Source of the DNA: Opeltia flavorubescens
Lineage: Eukaryota; Ascomycota; Lecanoromycetes; Teloschistales; Teloschistaceae
Assembly: GCA_000442125.1 (NCBI GenBank)
Contig: KE546975.1
Span: forward strand, 992,001-1,056,000
Length of the DNA: 64,000 nucleotides
Direction of reading: 5' to 3'
Shown here: positions 11,212 to 22,685 of the stretch, piece after piece
How the letters are laid out: the number at the start of each line of letters is the position of its first letter
How positions within the stretch are numbered: the first letter of the stretch is position 1
Made by a program: the position numbers and the translations under genes
The notes under the pieces: model-generated
What the model was told of the DNA's origin: nothing
Seen by the model: the letters and a program-made list of their open reading frames with translations, nothing else
The model's database searches: none

Positions 11212-12109
11212 TCAATAGCGCGGCTGGGCCACAGAATTGTGCAGCTCATGAACCTGCCTTTTCGCCAGTGCATTCAATTCATGAATCTGGTTCCCATCCN
11301 CTTCATACGTTCTCGTTTCCCAACTGGCTTCATATAGCTTCGGTTCCCCAATCGTATACAGATGTGGCTGACCGTGTACAGAAGCTGGTGGCTGGGCCGT
11401 CGGTCTGGCATTCCGCCTTCTCTTCCCTTCCCAAGCCCATCATGCAACGGCTGCGAGGATCAGAGTCCCAATAATAATGCCGATGACCATGCCTGCTATC
11501 GTGCCTATCGGTGTCCCACTATCTGTCGATGGGGTTACAGTCACAGTCGCTTGCGACGCTGCTTGCGACGTTCGAGAGGCAGACGATGTTATAGTGGCAA
11601 TCGGTGTCGTGGACAAGGCTGCACTGCTTGTAGTACGCGTTGCTGCCGCTGAAGATGTCGTTGAAGTGTCACTGATATTGAAATAGTGCGATGTGAAGCT
11701 ATCTGAGCCATCGGCCTCGCTGACAGATAGGTAGAAGACGTTGTTGAAGGCAGGGTCCATTCCCTCGTACGAGACTGTCCAGCCCCATGTTGTCTTGATG
11801 TAGCCTTCTACAAGGATGTCAGGAATAGGGAATCGTCTGGCTCGGAGATCGATTTGACTGGCACTTACGTTCAAGAATCCTGGAGGGACCGCCTTGTGCA
11901 TCTCCTGGATGGTTGTCCTGATATAATACAATCTTCGCATTTGAAAAGTCCGCCTGCCACGGGGTGATGATCCCCACGCCAACCGCATAATTCACATTTT
12001 CGGAGTAGTCTTTGGTCGGCCCGGAAGTGAATGGTTGTAGGAATTCGCCTGCCTTCGCGCTCGTTGTAAAGAGAAATAGAACGTGTGTTGTAGACCAGAC
12101 GTTTAGCAT
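11212..12109 (-). CDS. Single-pass cell-surface protein with in-frame TGA before its cytoplasmic tail
   Basis: Exon 1 is 12109-11869, with a 61-base intron (GTAAGT...TAG); exon 2 starts at 11807. A signal peptide (MLNVWSTTHVLFLFTTSAKA) leads a beta-rich extracellular domain (VGVGIITPWQADF; TTWGWTVSYEGMD; NVFYLSVSEADGS). A Ser/Thr-rich stalk follows, then one membrane helix (GTIAGMVIGIIIGTLILAAV). A TGA at 11442-11440 would end the protein at 202 aa. In the same frame, 75 further codons follow: basic stop-transfer EGKRRRNAR, then IGEPKLYEA and NQIHELNALAKRQVHEL, ending at TGA 11214-11212. That is the usual cytoplasmic tail of such fungal proteins. The gene may be decayed, mis-sequenced, or able to read through. 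N at 11300 falls in the tail. Confidence 0.7.
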
Positions 12110-12693
12110 CGTTTTGTCGCGTGTTGGATAAGCTTCGGGGAATTTCCCCCCCTGAGCCCCTTTAGGATTGCTTGGAGGTGTAGGCGGTGGCTCAAAGGAT
12201 TTTGAAGGATTCCTTCGATAGTCCTATACTATGATATTTGCCGAAAACCTTGTATTTGTGAGCGAAAAAGGGTGACTCGTCCAAGGCTGGCCCCGAGTGC
12301 CATCTTGGGGGCGTCTTTAGGATTAGCAAAGCTGAGCAAGGTTGTGGCAGGTCTTCGGGCCTTCAGGTCTCCCTGAGAGGTGAGAGGCTGATCGCCTCAT
12401 AGCTTTGGTGGGACAAAAGTGGCAACTGAACAATTGCACAAAGCTGAAACAGCAGGAAATCAAAGCGAAAGGTAGACATATAACCTTTTTTTTCGAGCTT
12501 TAGACACACCTTCACTGTAAGCAGCAGAAGTAGTGGTTGACATTTCTTATCTTGAATAGCATGATCCGTGTACATGAGATGGCGTGCGATGGTACTAGAA
12601 TGATGTAGATGGAAATTGCATTGGTGGACGAAGCCCACTGAAGGCTGAAGAAAATAATGAGTATATACTTCACTTGTTGACCACTGTCTTCAC
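12110..12693. other. Upstream region of the surface-protein gene
   Basis: This is the presumed promoter of the minus-strand gene ending at 12109, followed by unannotated sequence up to the inverted-repeat element. No coding signal was seen. The 91-codon minus-strand open frame at 12363-12638 has no recognisable feature. Confidence 0.35.
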
Positions 12694-13183
12694 ATTTGGC
12701 GCTTGCAAAACCCTAGAGACTGCTTGGCATCGAGAACAACAACACCAACACACCCATTCCAGGTCAGAATACTGATTTTAACTAGGAAGTCGCTTGTTAA
12801 AGGGCTAAGAGAGTAGGATATTGTAGGGGAATAATTTATAGATTTATATTAAGCTTATACTACTTTTGTAAATACGTATTTTAGAGATTTATTTTTTTAA
12901 AATCTCGGTTACCTTTAATAACGCCTACCGTACAGTAGCGGAGTCGCTAGTAAAGCTCCCCGTAATAGTACCCCGCTTTATAATCGAAAATTTAAATAGA
13001 AGGTTTTATTAATATTTACTTATATAAGCATCTTAGTTACGTTATTCAGATCTTAAACTCATTTTTCTACTCCTTTGTAGCTCGTGGTGGTGGAGATATC
13101 ACTATAAATATATTGTGAAATGGGTGTGTTGGTGTTGTTGTTCTCGATGCCAAGCAGTCTCTAGGCTTTTGCAAGCGCCAAAT
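12694..13183. mobile_element. MITE-like element with 65-bp terminal inverted repeats
   Basis: The left arm 12694-12758 and right arm 13119-13183 are reverse complements at 64 of 65 positions (outer end ATTTGGCGCTTGCAAAA). The roughly 360-base interior is strongly AT-rich, has no coding capacity and carries several TA-rich tracts. Length, long terminal inverted repeats and lack of a transposase fit a non-autonomous DNA transposon. A TA follows the right arm, but the matching left position is CA, so a TA target duplication is not proven. The AT-rich interior beside well-preserved ends could reflect repeat-induced point mutation. Confidence 0.75.
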
Positions 13184-14284
13184 ACGGCCACAGACAGAGG
13201 AAAACATGGCTTCCCGTCCGCTCAACCATAATTAAGTCTCTGATCGGAAGATTAGTAGTTGGGTCGGTGACGACCAGCGAATACCTTCTGCTGTATGTTT
13301 TTGATTTTTTTTCCCCATTTTGTCAATCGGTTCTATTAACTTTCTTCAATTACTTTTTCAACTCGTTGGGGTGATCTTATAATACAGTGGTCGGCACACA
13401 CGTGAGAGGCTGATTCAAATGACTGCATTCTTTAAAGAATCTGAATCTTCGCCTTCGTCCAATCTCTGAGAACATTTCCCACCACGCAGCGTTGATATTC
13501 GAGGATAGAATTTTTAGCATATGATTGACCTTAATTTCCTAAGAAAGAGTAATTTTGTACAGAGAACCCGTAATAACATGTCTACCTTTAATGAAATCCG
13601 TAAAAGCGCTCAATGATCCTTTTGGAAGGCGAAGGAAAAAGCTCGCTCAAATATGATACTCCAAATCCTTTGAATGCTCGCTCGACCGCCACAGGAAACA
13701 ATGTTTCAAGGATATATATTTTTATTGAAATTGTGTGACCTCCCATCAGCCGCCTAGCAGTACCAAACTTTGCTCCCAGTAATCAATCCCCGAGCCCACA
13801 CATTGAGTTCAATCGCGATATTTCTCATCCTTCTTGCAATAACATTGATCGTTCAAACATGAGCCAGCATACGAATCTCGTAGACATTCACCGAAGTCAG
13901 TCTATACGAGATCTACCCCGTCACAATGATACACATGGAGCCAGTATAAGAATTTCCGCGGACATACACCGTAGGTCAGTCGACACGGATCCTCTTATGA
14001 AAGTTGATGAACCCCTCCCGTATTGGTCGTAGCTTCATTTGCACAGACATACACCAGTAGTCAGTCGATGTGCACTCTTATATGAAACGGTTGACCGGTA
14101 TTATTGCTTGACGTTATTGGAAAGAGCAAGGAGATAATAGCACGGTCAGCGAGAAGCAGATGAATTGCTGTTTCGAATTGCGAAGGAACCTCTGGAATGA
14201 GAGTAATTTGTGTGGCTTTACGAATCAAGGTGTCGAAAAGCGTGGCCGCTGAAACGGGACAATGATGTGGTAAATATTGGGAGC
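13184..14284. other. Gene-poor region downstream of the nucleoporin gene
   Basis: No gene was found. The part nearest the element is AT-rich. A degenerate tandem repeat at 13861-14095 is listed separately. The right end should contain the 3' untranslated region of the minus-strand nucleoporin gene. Confidence 0.4.
13861..14095. repeat. Degenerate tandem repeat, three copies of about 80 bases
   Basis: The motif GACATACACC...GTCAGTC recurs at 13883 (as GACATTCACC), 13961 and 14046, 78 and 85 bases apart. The first two copies also share an upstream GAGCCAG(C/T)AT at 13861 and 13939. The last two share CTCTTAT(A)TGAAA and GTTGA. Copies have diverged by substitutions and small indels. Confidence 0.6.
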
Positions 14285-17200
14285 TTAGTATGCCTTGTTG
14301 TCTTCGAGAGCGCTCACTAGCGCCTCCGCGTCGTCTTCATTTCCAAGAGAAACCATCCATGTCTCAACTTTGTCTTTGACAGGCACCGGCACTCTGACTT
14401 TCTTGGGCGCAACGATAGCATAGCTCAGTGACTGCTGCAGCCCAGCATTCAGAATGACTCTTCCGTTCACCTTCAGCTTCATGACCATCCGGGTCTTGTT
14501 CGTGTCGCGATTTTTTAGAACTCGAAACTGCTCACTACCCTGGAGTACCCATTTCTGCGTCTTTCTGTCATCTATTCCGAATGTTTCGAACTTGTACACT
14601 TTGCCTTGTGCGTCGAAAATCACATCCTCGTCGGCTTCAGCCTTGGCTGCCTCGGTGACATCTAACTCTGGATGTGTCTCCTCGTCACGCACAACATCTG
14701 AAGACTCATTGCCACTCTCGCCTTCTGTAGCACCTGGCGAGGTCGCTCGTGAAGTACTCTCGGATTGAGTCCCAGAAGGAGGAGCAAGGGACTCACCAAA
14801 ATCCTTGTCGTGTGTTGGTGGAGCTGAATATTTGGCTGGTGCGCTGATCCCAAATGTCAGCTGGGCGGGTTTGGTAGCCGAAGGGTCGGCAGTCTTGAAT
14901 AGGGAAGAGGTCGACGAGTCAGACGTTGGATTAGTTTTGACGGCACCAAATAGGCCGCCAAAACTCTTGGAAGGGGTTGGTGAAGTCAAATTGATGGCCG
15001 GTGCGTTGCTTGATTCTCCAAATTTGAGCGGAGTTCCAGGCTTCCAGGTATTATCTCCACTTGGGCTATCTCCAGCAGTCTTATTACCAGTCATGTTGGC
15101 CACTGGAGCACTGTTCAGACTGGATGACTTCCCGAATAAGCCAACACCTGGGGCAGCAGACGGTACATCAGTCGTAGTATTGGTGCTAGCGTTGCCAAAG
15201 ATGCTATTACCAAGAGCGGAACTTTTCGTCCCAAAGGGGCTGTTGCTTGGAGTTTGATTGAGCTGTCCGAACAAGCTTCCCGATGTCCCTCCGGCAGGAG
15301 TTTTGAGTATGCTCTGGCCAAAGTTCACAGGTTTGGAAGTTTTAACAGGTTGACCATGCTCATCCTTTTCTATCCGATCGAAGAGACTACGCCCAACAGG
15401 TTTCTCTTCTTCCGCACTCTGAATTGGTGGAGCTTTGAATGTGCTTGACGCAAACGGATTGAAGATTGATGAACCCGAAGGTTTAGTGCTCGAGACCGTG
15501 TTAGTTGACGTTGGTATACTAGGTGTATTCGTCTGCCCAATTTGATTATCATCCGTTTCCGCTCCTTGATTTTCGTCATGGTCTTCTTCGTCGTCATCAA
15601 GTCCAGGTTTCGAGCTACTCAGATGACTGAACATGTTGGCATTGTTCGCTTGTGGTATCGTGGAACGTGCGAAAATGGACTTTCCAAAACCCACCCGTCC
15701 TTTGGTGGCCTGAAGCGTGAACATGCTACTGCTTCCTTCACCCCCTTCGGTATTCTCACCGTTGTCGCTCGACTTCTGTTTCTTGCTTGGTTGTGCTTCG
15801 GAATCTAGCGAATTAGATGCCTCTCTCTCAATCTCATCGCCATCAAAATTGTCTCCTGCTTTGCGCTTTGGGCTACTCTTTTTGGTGGGCACATTGCTCA
15901 GATTGCTGAAAATCGATGAGCTATTCGATGGCTGTGTGGCAGTGGGAACTTGGGGAGTTGAAGTGAAGTTGCTGCTAGTAAGCCCAGCGCTGCTGCTGGA
16001 GTCTGGTTGAGATGGGAAGAATCCTTTGTATGGTGTGTTGATCTGCTTTGGTGGGTTTTCCATCGCGGCATTTTGGTTTTGCGACTTTGATTGCAGCGGA
16101 GTCGAAAGGGCTTCGTTACCAAAGCTAAAGAAGGGTGACTGTTTATTAGTATTTGAGACTGTGGACAAGGGCGCAAACATGCTGCTGGTGGATGCTGGAC
16201 CCTTAGAGAATATGTCAGAACCTAAGGTCACAGGCTTCGAGCCTGGGACTGAGCTACTGATGTCAGCTCCGGCAGGGGACTGTCCATTGACTTCCGAGTT
16301 GCTGAGATCGGATGATGTTCCTTGTTCGTGGTTGTTTACGAGATCTCCAAAGATCTTTGCAGTCTTCGAGCTTGAAGACGCCGTTGAGAGTGAGGGGTAT
16401 GAAATCTCACCATCTGGTTTTGACCGTTTCAAACCATTCGTAGTGACGCCATCATCTTGATGAAGATCTTCACTAGCTTTCCTCTTGGGAGGGCTGGCAT
16501 TCCCAGCAGGAAACATGGTACTGGTCTCAACCCGACTCGTTTGTTCTGCTGCCATACCTGATTGCTGATGGCGAGCCTTCTTGCTTGGAGAATTTCTTTG
16601 AGGCTGCTCATCTTCTGCCGTCCGCTTGTTGCCAGCCTCTGGCAGCGGGCCTCCATCTGCATCGAGAATTGCCTGTTTTCGCAACTCGTAGAAGCTGGTC
16701 ACAGACTCAATCTCCTCCCTCGAATACGAGCAGTGTCGCAGATAACCCTGCAGTCCCACATCGAGAGACTTTAATCGCCAACCCGTAATCAGCTGACGTT
16801 TCATATCCTCTGTCCAATGAGCCGGAGGTTCAGGCGGCATTCCGGGTTGACGAGACTTATTGGACATTGGCATCGGCGAACTCTGGGTCCGGGGCCCTGC
16901 AGATGATGACGAAGACTCTCCGTTTTGTTGAGGGCTGCTGGAGATTTGATTCTGGCCGAAAGTAGCGGAAGGGGAGAAGGGAGAGGAAGAGGTAGGAGAT
17001 ATCGTTTTTGGCGCGGAGAAGTTGAGTCCTGCAAAGGGGTTTTTGACTGGTGCTTTTTCTTCGATGTGAGGACGATCAGCCTTTGGTTCAGCGATACTTC
17101 TGGATAATCCTGCAAATGGGCCATGTTTCTTGGTTGGAGATCCTAGCGAAACATCAGAAGGTTTGTTATTGTTGGCTTGTGATGTCATTTCTGTAACAGG

Positions 17201-18632
17201 CTGATCTGTAACTGTGCCATTCGTGATTTTCATTCCTACACCACTTGGTGGCTGGAAAAATCCGCCGAATACGCTGCTTGTGGAAGCTTCCGAAGGCATA
17301 CCATTTGTGGAGGCTTCGTTTGACGCAGCATTGAGAGACGCAAAAGGGCCGTGGCGGGCTCGATCATTACTTGCTTGCGGAGATGTATCTGGTGTGGTAG
17401 ACATAGTGTCTCCTTCGTCTGTAGGTGATGTCGCAGGTTTACCAGTGTCGTTTGATGGTTGATTCTGCGATACACTTGTCTGTCCAAACAGGTTCGATGC
17501 GGTCTGGGTTGTTTGTGCTTGAAATGGTGAAGCTGTCTTTTGTCCAAATATGTTGGACGCTTGAGATTGCTGCTGGGGTTTTTGACCGAAGATATTCGAC
17601 GGTGAGGAGGTGGGCTGCTGCAAGTGCGCAAATATGTTGCTGGGGGCCAGTTTTGACTGGGCAGCCTGTCCAAATATACTAGTGGATGATTGCGAGCTTA
17701 GTGGATCGGTAGCACTGATGTTTGCTTTGGCAGATGCTGCTAGCGACTGGTCTTGTAATGGAGGATCTGGCTGCCCCCATTTGAAAGGCGCTTGTGGAAC
17801 GAATAGTGACTGAGGATCCCTTTCTTTGTAGTCATCCGGAACCCAATTTGAGTGCCTTGACGGTACTTCCGTTGGCGGAGGCATCTTAAATATGCTGCCT
17901 GAGAAACCGCTAGCAGGTGTCTGGAAGCTTTGCGTTTGATTCGATGAAGAAAATGGGTTGTTCGTACTGGGTGTAGTAAAGTTGAAGCCAGTGGATTTTG
18001 GAGCATTGAATTCTTGATTCGAGGTGGTGTTTTGGCCTCCAAATGGAGGGAAAGATGTTGTGATTCCGGTATTGTTCGATGATGCCGGAAAACCATCTGC
18101 TTGCTGTCCAAAATTCAGGCCGTTTGAGGGTTGCTGCATGCTGGTGGAGTTATTTGTGTTCATTGTGCCCCACGATGGAGCTGGGAAACTTTGCGATAGA
18201 GGTGAGGCTTGTGATGTCAATGGCCTTGCAAGTGTTCCTGGACGGCGGTGGGCACGCGGTTTCGCAATCCTACGACGTTTTCTGTCAACCACGGTCCTGT
18301 TCAAAACCTTCTTTGCATAAGGACTGAACATCATTCATTACAAAGATGGAAGTTCAGGAGAAGCATTGCAGTTGAAGGTGTCAATAGATCGAGGGGTAAA
18401 GAGTGAGGTGGGTTGCAATTTGGTGATCTTGTGTTGGATTCCCACTGTTTACCAATGACTCCACCCAACACCAAAAGCATAATAATGCGAATCAACATTT
18501 CGACATGACTTACTTCCTGGCCGCAATCTGAGCAGCTGTAGCTTTCTGTGTCGAGGGTTCCCCTGAAGTCCCAGTGCTCTGGAAGTCATCCTCGTATCCC
18601 ACCCTCTCGGTGTCTGCGCTACGTTTTGACAT
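14285..18632 (-). CDS. nup2: FG-repeat nucleoporin with C-terminal Ran-binding domain (Nup2/Nup50-like)
   Basis: The large exon is 18323-14285. I add a first exon at 18632-18514 (MSKRSADTERVGYEDDFQST...) because it starts like fungal Nup2 proteins, has a perfect GTAAGT donor and joins in phase to a CAG acceptor at 18326-18324. This gives 1385 aa, with a 190-base intron. A basic segment follows (KRRRIAKPRAHRR, a likely nuclear-import signal). A long disordered region is rich in FG, SIFG, NIFGQ and SLFG motifs, with further KRK clusters. The last 120 residues form a RanBP1-type domain (KVYKFETFGIDDRKTQKWV; GRVILNAGL). Nup2-type proteins are mobile pore components that bind Ran-GTP and importin-alpha to speed cargo release. 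If the upstream exon is wrong, translation would start at 18334 (MMFSPYAKK). Confidence 0.9.
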
Positions 18633-19221
18633 GGTGCGGAATGGATGGCCTTATGGCGCGCGACAATACCGGTTTCTTAGGTGAAATCAGTGATAGACGA
18701 AAAAGATGTTCAGGCGTATCGATCTTTATAGACGTGGTAGAATTGGCGACAAGTCAAGAGCTCCGCATTCGGTCAGCGTGTGCACGAGTTGAAGTTTGCT
18801 TTTCCTTGTGGCATCCATTCGATCTGCATAGTGCACAGTTTCTCCTTCCTTAATGGTGCGATTGCCGAAGATGATGCTGCGCAGGCAGTCTTGTCGTATG
18901 GTCGAGGTTGTCAATATTGGTGATGATTTTGATGTCTTAAGTCCAGGGATACGCCGAGAACAACATTTGGTAGGTGCATCACGTGACATGCGCGACTCGT
19001 GATCCGCCGTTCAAGTCTAAACACTTCCTCTTACTGCGAATACGGCATCCAGCATCTCGACACTTTACACATAACGGCTAGAGTCTTATTATCATCGAGC
19101 AAATACTGGTTCAACTGATTAATTATTTATGCAAATGCAGAGGCTTCACGCTGCAAATGATAGGAAAAAAGCTATACAAATCACGTTCCCACCCACACCA
19201 ATACCATGATACAATGCTAAT
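18633..19221. other. Intergenic region
   Basis: It contains the promoter of the nucleoporin gene and the 3' region of the SCP2 gene. Open frames here (for example the minus-strand frame at 18726-18989) have no domain and lie upstream of a well-supported start. Confidence 0.4.
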
Positions 19222-19781
19222 TTACAATTTGGCCTTCGTCTGCGCCTTTTTGAGGACAGGCTCCATTTTGGTAGCCTTCATAACGTCCCCCTTGATCTTC
19301 AATTTTCCCGACATGAATAACCGCTGTGCTTGCGTCTTACCGGCAACTAATTTGCCAAACTCTTCGTCCGACAATGACAACGTTACTAAGAATTGGTGTC
19401 AGCACCGATGTACGTGTGATGACTTCGGCCGAACCATCAAGCATGGAAGCCGAAGGTCGCTCTGAGATATTGCACAGCCGTGGAAAGGAAGCTCACCATC
19501 CGCTTTCTTCCCCTCTGGTGCTGTACCTTTACCGGCGGATCCGCTCTCCTTGAGATCGATGTGCCAGCTCTCCTCATTGCCCTCTTTGTTTTTGAGCGTA
19601 AAGGCGAAGATTGCGCCGCCTTTCTTGACCGCATCTTTTCTCTCGGCATCGTCGGATTGCAGGGAGCTATTGATCGTGTCGAATGCAACGGAGGAGGGGA
19701 ACGAGTCTGCATGCAATTAGAGGAGATCCCCAGGCATGGCATCAGTAATAGCTAAGAGCATTTACCGTTTTTTAGTGACAT
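19222..19781 (-). CDS. Sterol carrier protein 2 (SCP2-domain lipid-transfer protein), peroxisomal
   Basis: Three exons (19781-19766, 19706-19497, 19385-19222) give exactly 129 aa, the usual size of fungal stand-alone SCP2. The first exon is only 16 bases (MSLKN plus one base). SCP2 features are DSFPSSVAFDTINSSL at the start, then FTLKNKEGNEESWHIDLK in the hydrophobic core. The C-terminal helix region reads LFMSGKLKIKGDVMKATKME. The last residues, AKL, match a type 1 peroxisomal targeting signal. These proteins bind fatty acyl-CoA and sterols in the peroxisome matrix and are linked to beta-oxidation. An intron falls between the acidic GKKADG loop and VTLSLSDEEF. Target and fold are seen; substrate is inferred. 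Confidence 0.93.
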
Positions 19782-20098
19782 TTTGGAGATAAATCGGTGT
19801 TGAAGAATGGTAATTGAAGACTCGGGAAAGTCAAGGTGCCTGCATGCCCAAAGCTATAAGCAAAATCGTTACGGGTAGAGGCTAGGAATATGCATGGCAC
19901 GAGTCTTGGATCCTTCTTGGTATTTAAATACTGACGAGCATGTGAACGAAAGACTCGGGCCGAGACCTCTGCAAATCTGCCGAGGCTGGCTTCGTTGTGG
20001 CTTGGCAGAGGAAGATTACCGGTGCACAGCAGAGTAGTCGACGTGGCTCATTATCCATTACACTTTAGCTATATACGAGTATGTCGGCCCGCAAACCC
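19782..20098. other. Short intergenic region
   Basis: These 317 bases hold the promoter of SCP2 and the 3' end of the F-box-like gene. The sequence TATTTAAATA at 19920-19929 is a palindromic AT box about 140 bases upstream of the SCP2 start. No coding signal was seen. Confidence 0.4.
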
Positions 20099-21463
20099 TT
20101 ATCGCCAGCTGAAGATGGAGGTTCTTAAGAACTTCCTCATATGTTCTGGAGTACCGCAAAACAATTCCCTCCCTTTTGCTCCGGCTTTCTGCCAGGCTCC
20201 TAGCGAGGGCCTCAAAGCCCGAGGCTTGCAATTGAAATAGTCAACCAGTACTTCATTCACCTTCTTCTCTTCGACACCCACAGGACTTAGTAACAGTGGC
20301 ACATCCATGACCTCCTCTGCCTTCTCTTTCCATTTCTCGCTCCCACTAATCCTTGTCAAAGGTGTCAGCGCTTGATCCCAGTCTCCACTTCGAAGATGAG
20401 TGTCTTCGAAGTTGAATTCGCGAATAGTATGGCGATGAGCAGTAATGAAACTGGAAATCTGCGAGGCGTCGACAACAATATTTTCTACCTCCATGTTCCG
20501 AAGTTTCTCAAACTTCAGCGGCCGAAGAGCAAGGTGGCATCGCCTTGGACACGCCAACTCCGGGCTCTTTTCTTGTAAACATACTTCTTTGTCAAGTGAC
20601 AGTGGTGAAAGGCCCTTGACACCTTGCCAACGGAAGATGAAGTCTGTGAGTGATGACGCGAAAACATGAAGGTACGAGTGTAAGAGCTTGAGATGGTCGG
20701 ACGGAGGATATGGCGTGAATGGGATGCTGTCCATGATAATAGTGAGAGTCGTAATTCGTTTCCATCGTCTAGCAGAATTCGGGCGGACACCGAAGCCCAT
20801 GATAGGATTAAGGTAAAGCAGTGCTCCAGGATGAATCGAAAGAAGTGAAAGGGTATCAAGTGAAACAAGGTTGCTGCGCTCAACAGCAATTCGAATCGAA
20901 ATTAGTGCGTAGTCGACGACGCTCCGACGGTAGCGCTGGATAGCTTCTTGTTCAGGGCACGATATCTTTAAGTGCTTCAAATTGCGAAGGGATGAGAAGG
21001 CGCGAATGAAAGAAGGAACGTTAGCGGCAGCGTGGAATAACGGTGAATATTGCTTGACCAGCATATCAGTCATCTCCCAGCTTCCGTATGTTGGATTGCT
21101 AAGGCGAGTGGCAGAATCTCGTGTGGTTTGGGTATACGGCTCGTATATGAAAGTCACCTCTTCGCCTGTGACCGGATCAAGAAGCGGTGGCAGGAATGTG
21201 TCGGGACTATGCGCCATTGAGAATGTCAACGTCTGGATATGATGGCCGATGCGATCTAGAGCGGCCATGCGTGCAGGCTTGGTGAAGGTACTGGCCCTGA
21301 AGGTGATCTTGGTCTCTTGGAACAGCAAAGGTGCCGCTCTCACGCTGAAATCATGACACGCCAGGCGAAAAGATGGAAGATCTTCCTTTGGCAAGAAAGA
21401 TAGCATCGTGTCTCGGGCTCGGTCCGTCAACCAGAGGCGGAGGAAAGTGGAACCGGATGCCAT
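20099..21463 (-). CDS. F-box-like protein, fungal
   Basis: A single exon of 454 aa. Residues about 10-55 read as an F-box: TDRARDTMLSFLPKEDLPSF, RLACHDFSVRAAPLLFQ. The rest is alpha/beta with LRR-like strands (LRNLKHLKISCP; LVSLDTLSLLSIHPG; KRITTLTIIMDS; EVENIVVDASQISSF). That is the common layout of large fungal families of orphan F-box proteins. The F-box would tether Skp1 in an SCF ubiquitin ligase, with the C-terminal part choosing the substrate. The substrate cannot be read from sequence. Its start lies 1.2 kb from the divergent gene at 22686. Confidence 0.75.
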   Translation of the reverse strand: MASGSTFLRLWLTDRARDTMLSFLPKEDLPSFRLACHDFSVRAAPLLFQETKITFRASTFTKPARMAALDRIGHHIQTLTFSMAHSPDTFLPPLLDPVTGEEVTFIYEPYTQTTRDSATRLSNPTYGSWEMTDMLVKQYSPLFHAAANVPSFIRAFSSLRNLKHLKISCPEQEAIQRYRRSVVDYALISIRIAVERSNLVSLDTLSLLSIHPGALLYLNPIMGFGVRPNSARRWKRITTLTIIMDSIPFTPYPPSDHLKLLHSYLHVFASSLTDFIFRWQGVKGLSPLSLDKEVCLQEKSPELACPRRCHLALRPLKFEKLRNMEVENIVVDASQISSFITAHRHTIREFNFEDTHLRSGDWDQALTPLTRISGSEKWKEKAEEVMDVPLLLSPVGVEEKKVNEVLVDYFNCKPRALRPSLGAWQKAGAKGRELFCGTPEHMRKFLRTSIFSWR

Positions 21464-22685
21464 CGCAATTGATCATTACTCGAAAGACAAATAGCAGCTT
21501 GCGAAGGTACATCGTCAGAAAAGATCGAGGAGTGGAAGGCTTCGCAGTATCATACAAGTGTAACCAGATTCAGACAAAGAGCTGGCTATTTCATATGCTC
21601 GTAGATTGATATTAGTGTCAAGGCTAATCATGTAGTCTGATGCTTCAGGATAAGAACAAGTTTGTCTGGAATTGGTGATGAAAGTCTTCAACAAGCAGAC
21701 AATGCATTCACCTAGCAAAGAACAGGATAGAGAAACCTCAGGAGGAGAGACGAGGCATCCGCCTCCCAAATACGAATGCCCAACCACCATACAAAGCATC
21801 TTCCCCTCCCTTCGAAACAACAACGCGAGGGTGGTTCACCGCATCACGAAACGAAAACATTGCAGATCGCTTACTCGGCCTACGTGAAGGGCAGCAAAAA
21901 ATGGCGCAAAGGGTTCAAGTGCAGACGGATGATCACGACATGGGCACGATCGCGGTCCTCAGGCTTCAAGGTGAAGGCCGCAATGAGTGGCCGTCGATTG
22001 GGAGGTTGGGACAAGCGCACCTTAGTTTACCGTATCGGTGGTTTGTATCGACACTCATGACGAATCAGAAGTGTTATTTGTTTTCACGCCATCGGTAGTG
22101 TGTCGAGAAAGACGCACTGCTGACTCGCGTTCGTTCCTTTTCCGCTCCGCGCTCGCGCTTGACTCTAAATCTGACGGCATTTCGCTTAATTGTAACAATA
22201 TTTGGTGTTCCATCAACTACGAAATACTTAGTCATGATCAAGAAACCCATATGAAAGTGATCTGGCGAGAAGATGAGGAGACCAAGCTCCTATCCTTTTA
22301 TGATTTTGTCTAAAACACTCAAATGGGGATCACCAACACCCTCGAGCTTGAGTGCCAATGTGGCAAGAGAGGTTGACTTCAGCAGGATCCGAAGCATTCA
22401 TTTGCCAAAATCTTGAGCCGATTCAAAAAGGATGTATGACTCTAGGTAATAATGCATGCCCGACTAAGTGTCATTTTCTCTTTGTATCAATTTTCCTGAT
22501 CTTTTCAACCTGTCAGTTAAAAATGGTCTTTCCTTGACTCTGATTCAACTAGTTAATATTGTGAGTCTGTGTGGAACAATAGAATGGTACAGCGAGTAGA
22601 TGTATTCCTCTTTGCACTCCTCTTGCAATATGTTTATCTCAAAAAAACATCACAATTGATCAACGCTAAAGAGGCTTGAAGCGAG
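21464..22685. other. Divergent intergenic region
   Basis: About 1.2 kb between the F-box-like gene and the first gene of the WHP family. Frames around 21776-22060 are basic and short, with no matching exon partners; I see no supported gene. Confidence 0.4.

Noticed and set aside
14805-16460. Long plus-strand frames across the nucleoporin exon
   Set aside because: Antisense shadows of a low-complexity FG-repeat coding region; the proteins have no domain.
18726-18989. Minus-strand 87-codon frame upstream of the nucleoporin
   Set aside because: No domain, and it lies upstream of the well-supported first exon at 18632; likely 5' flank.
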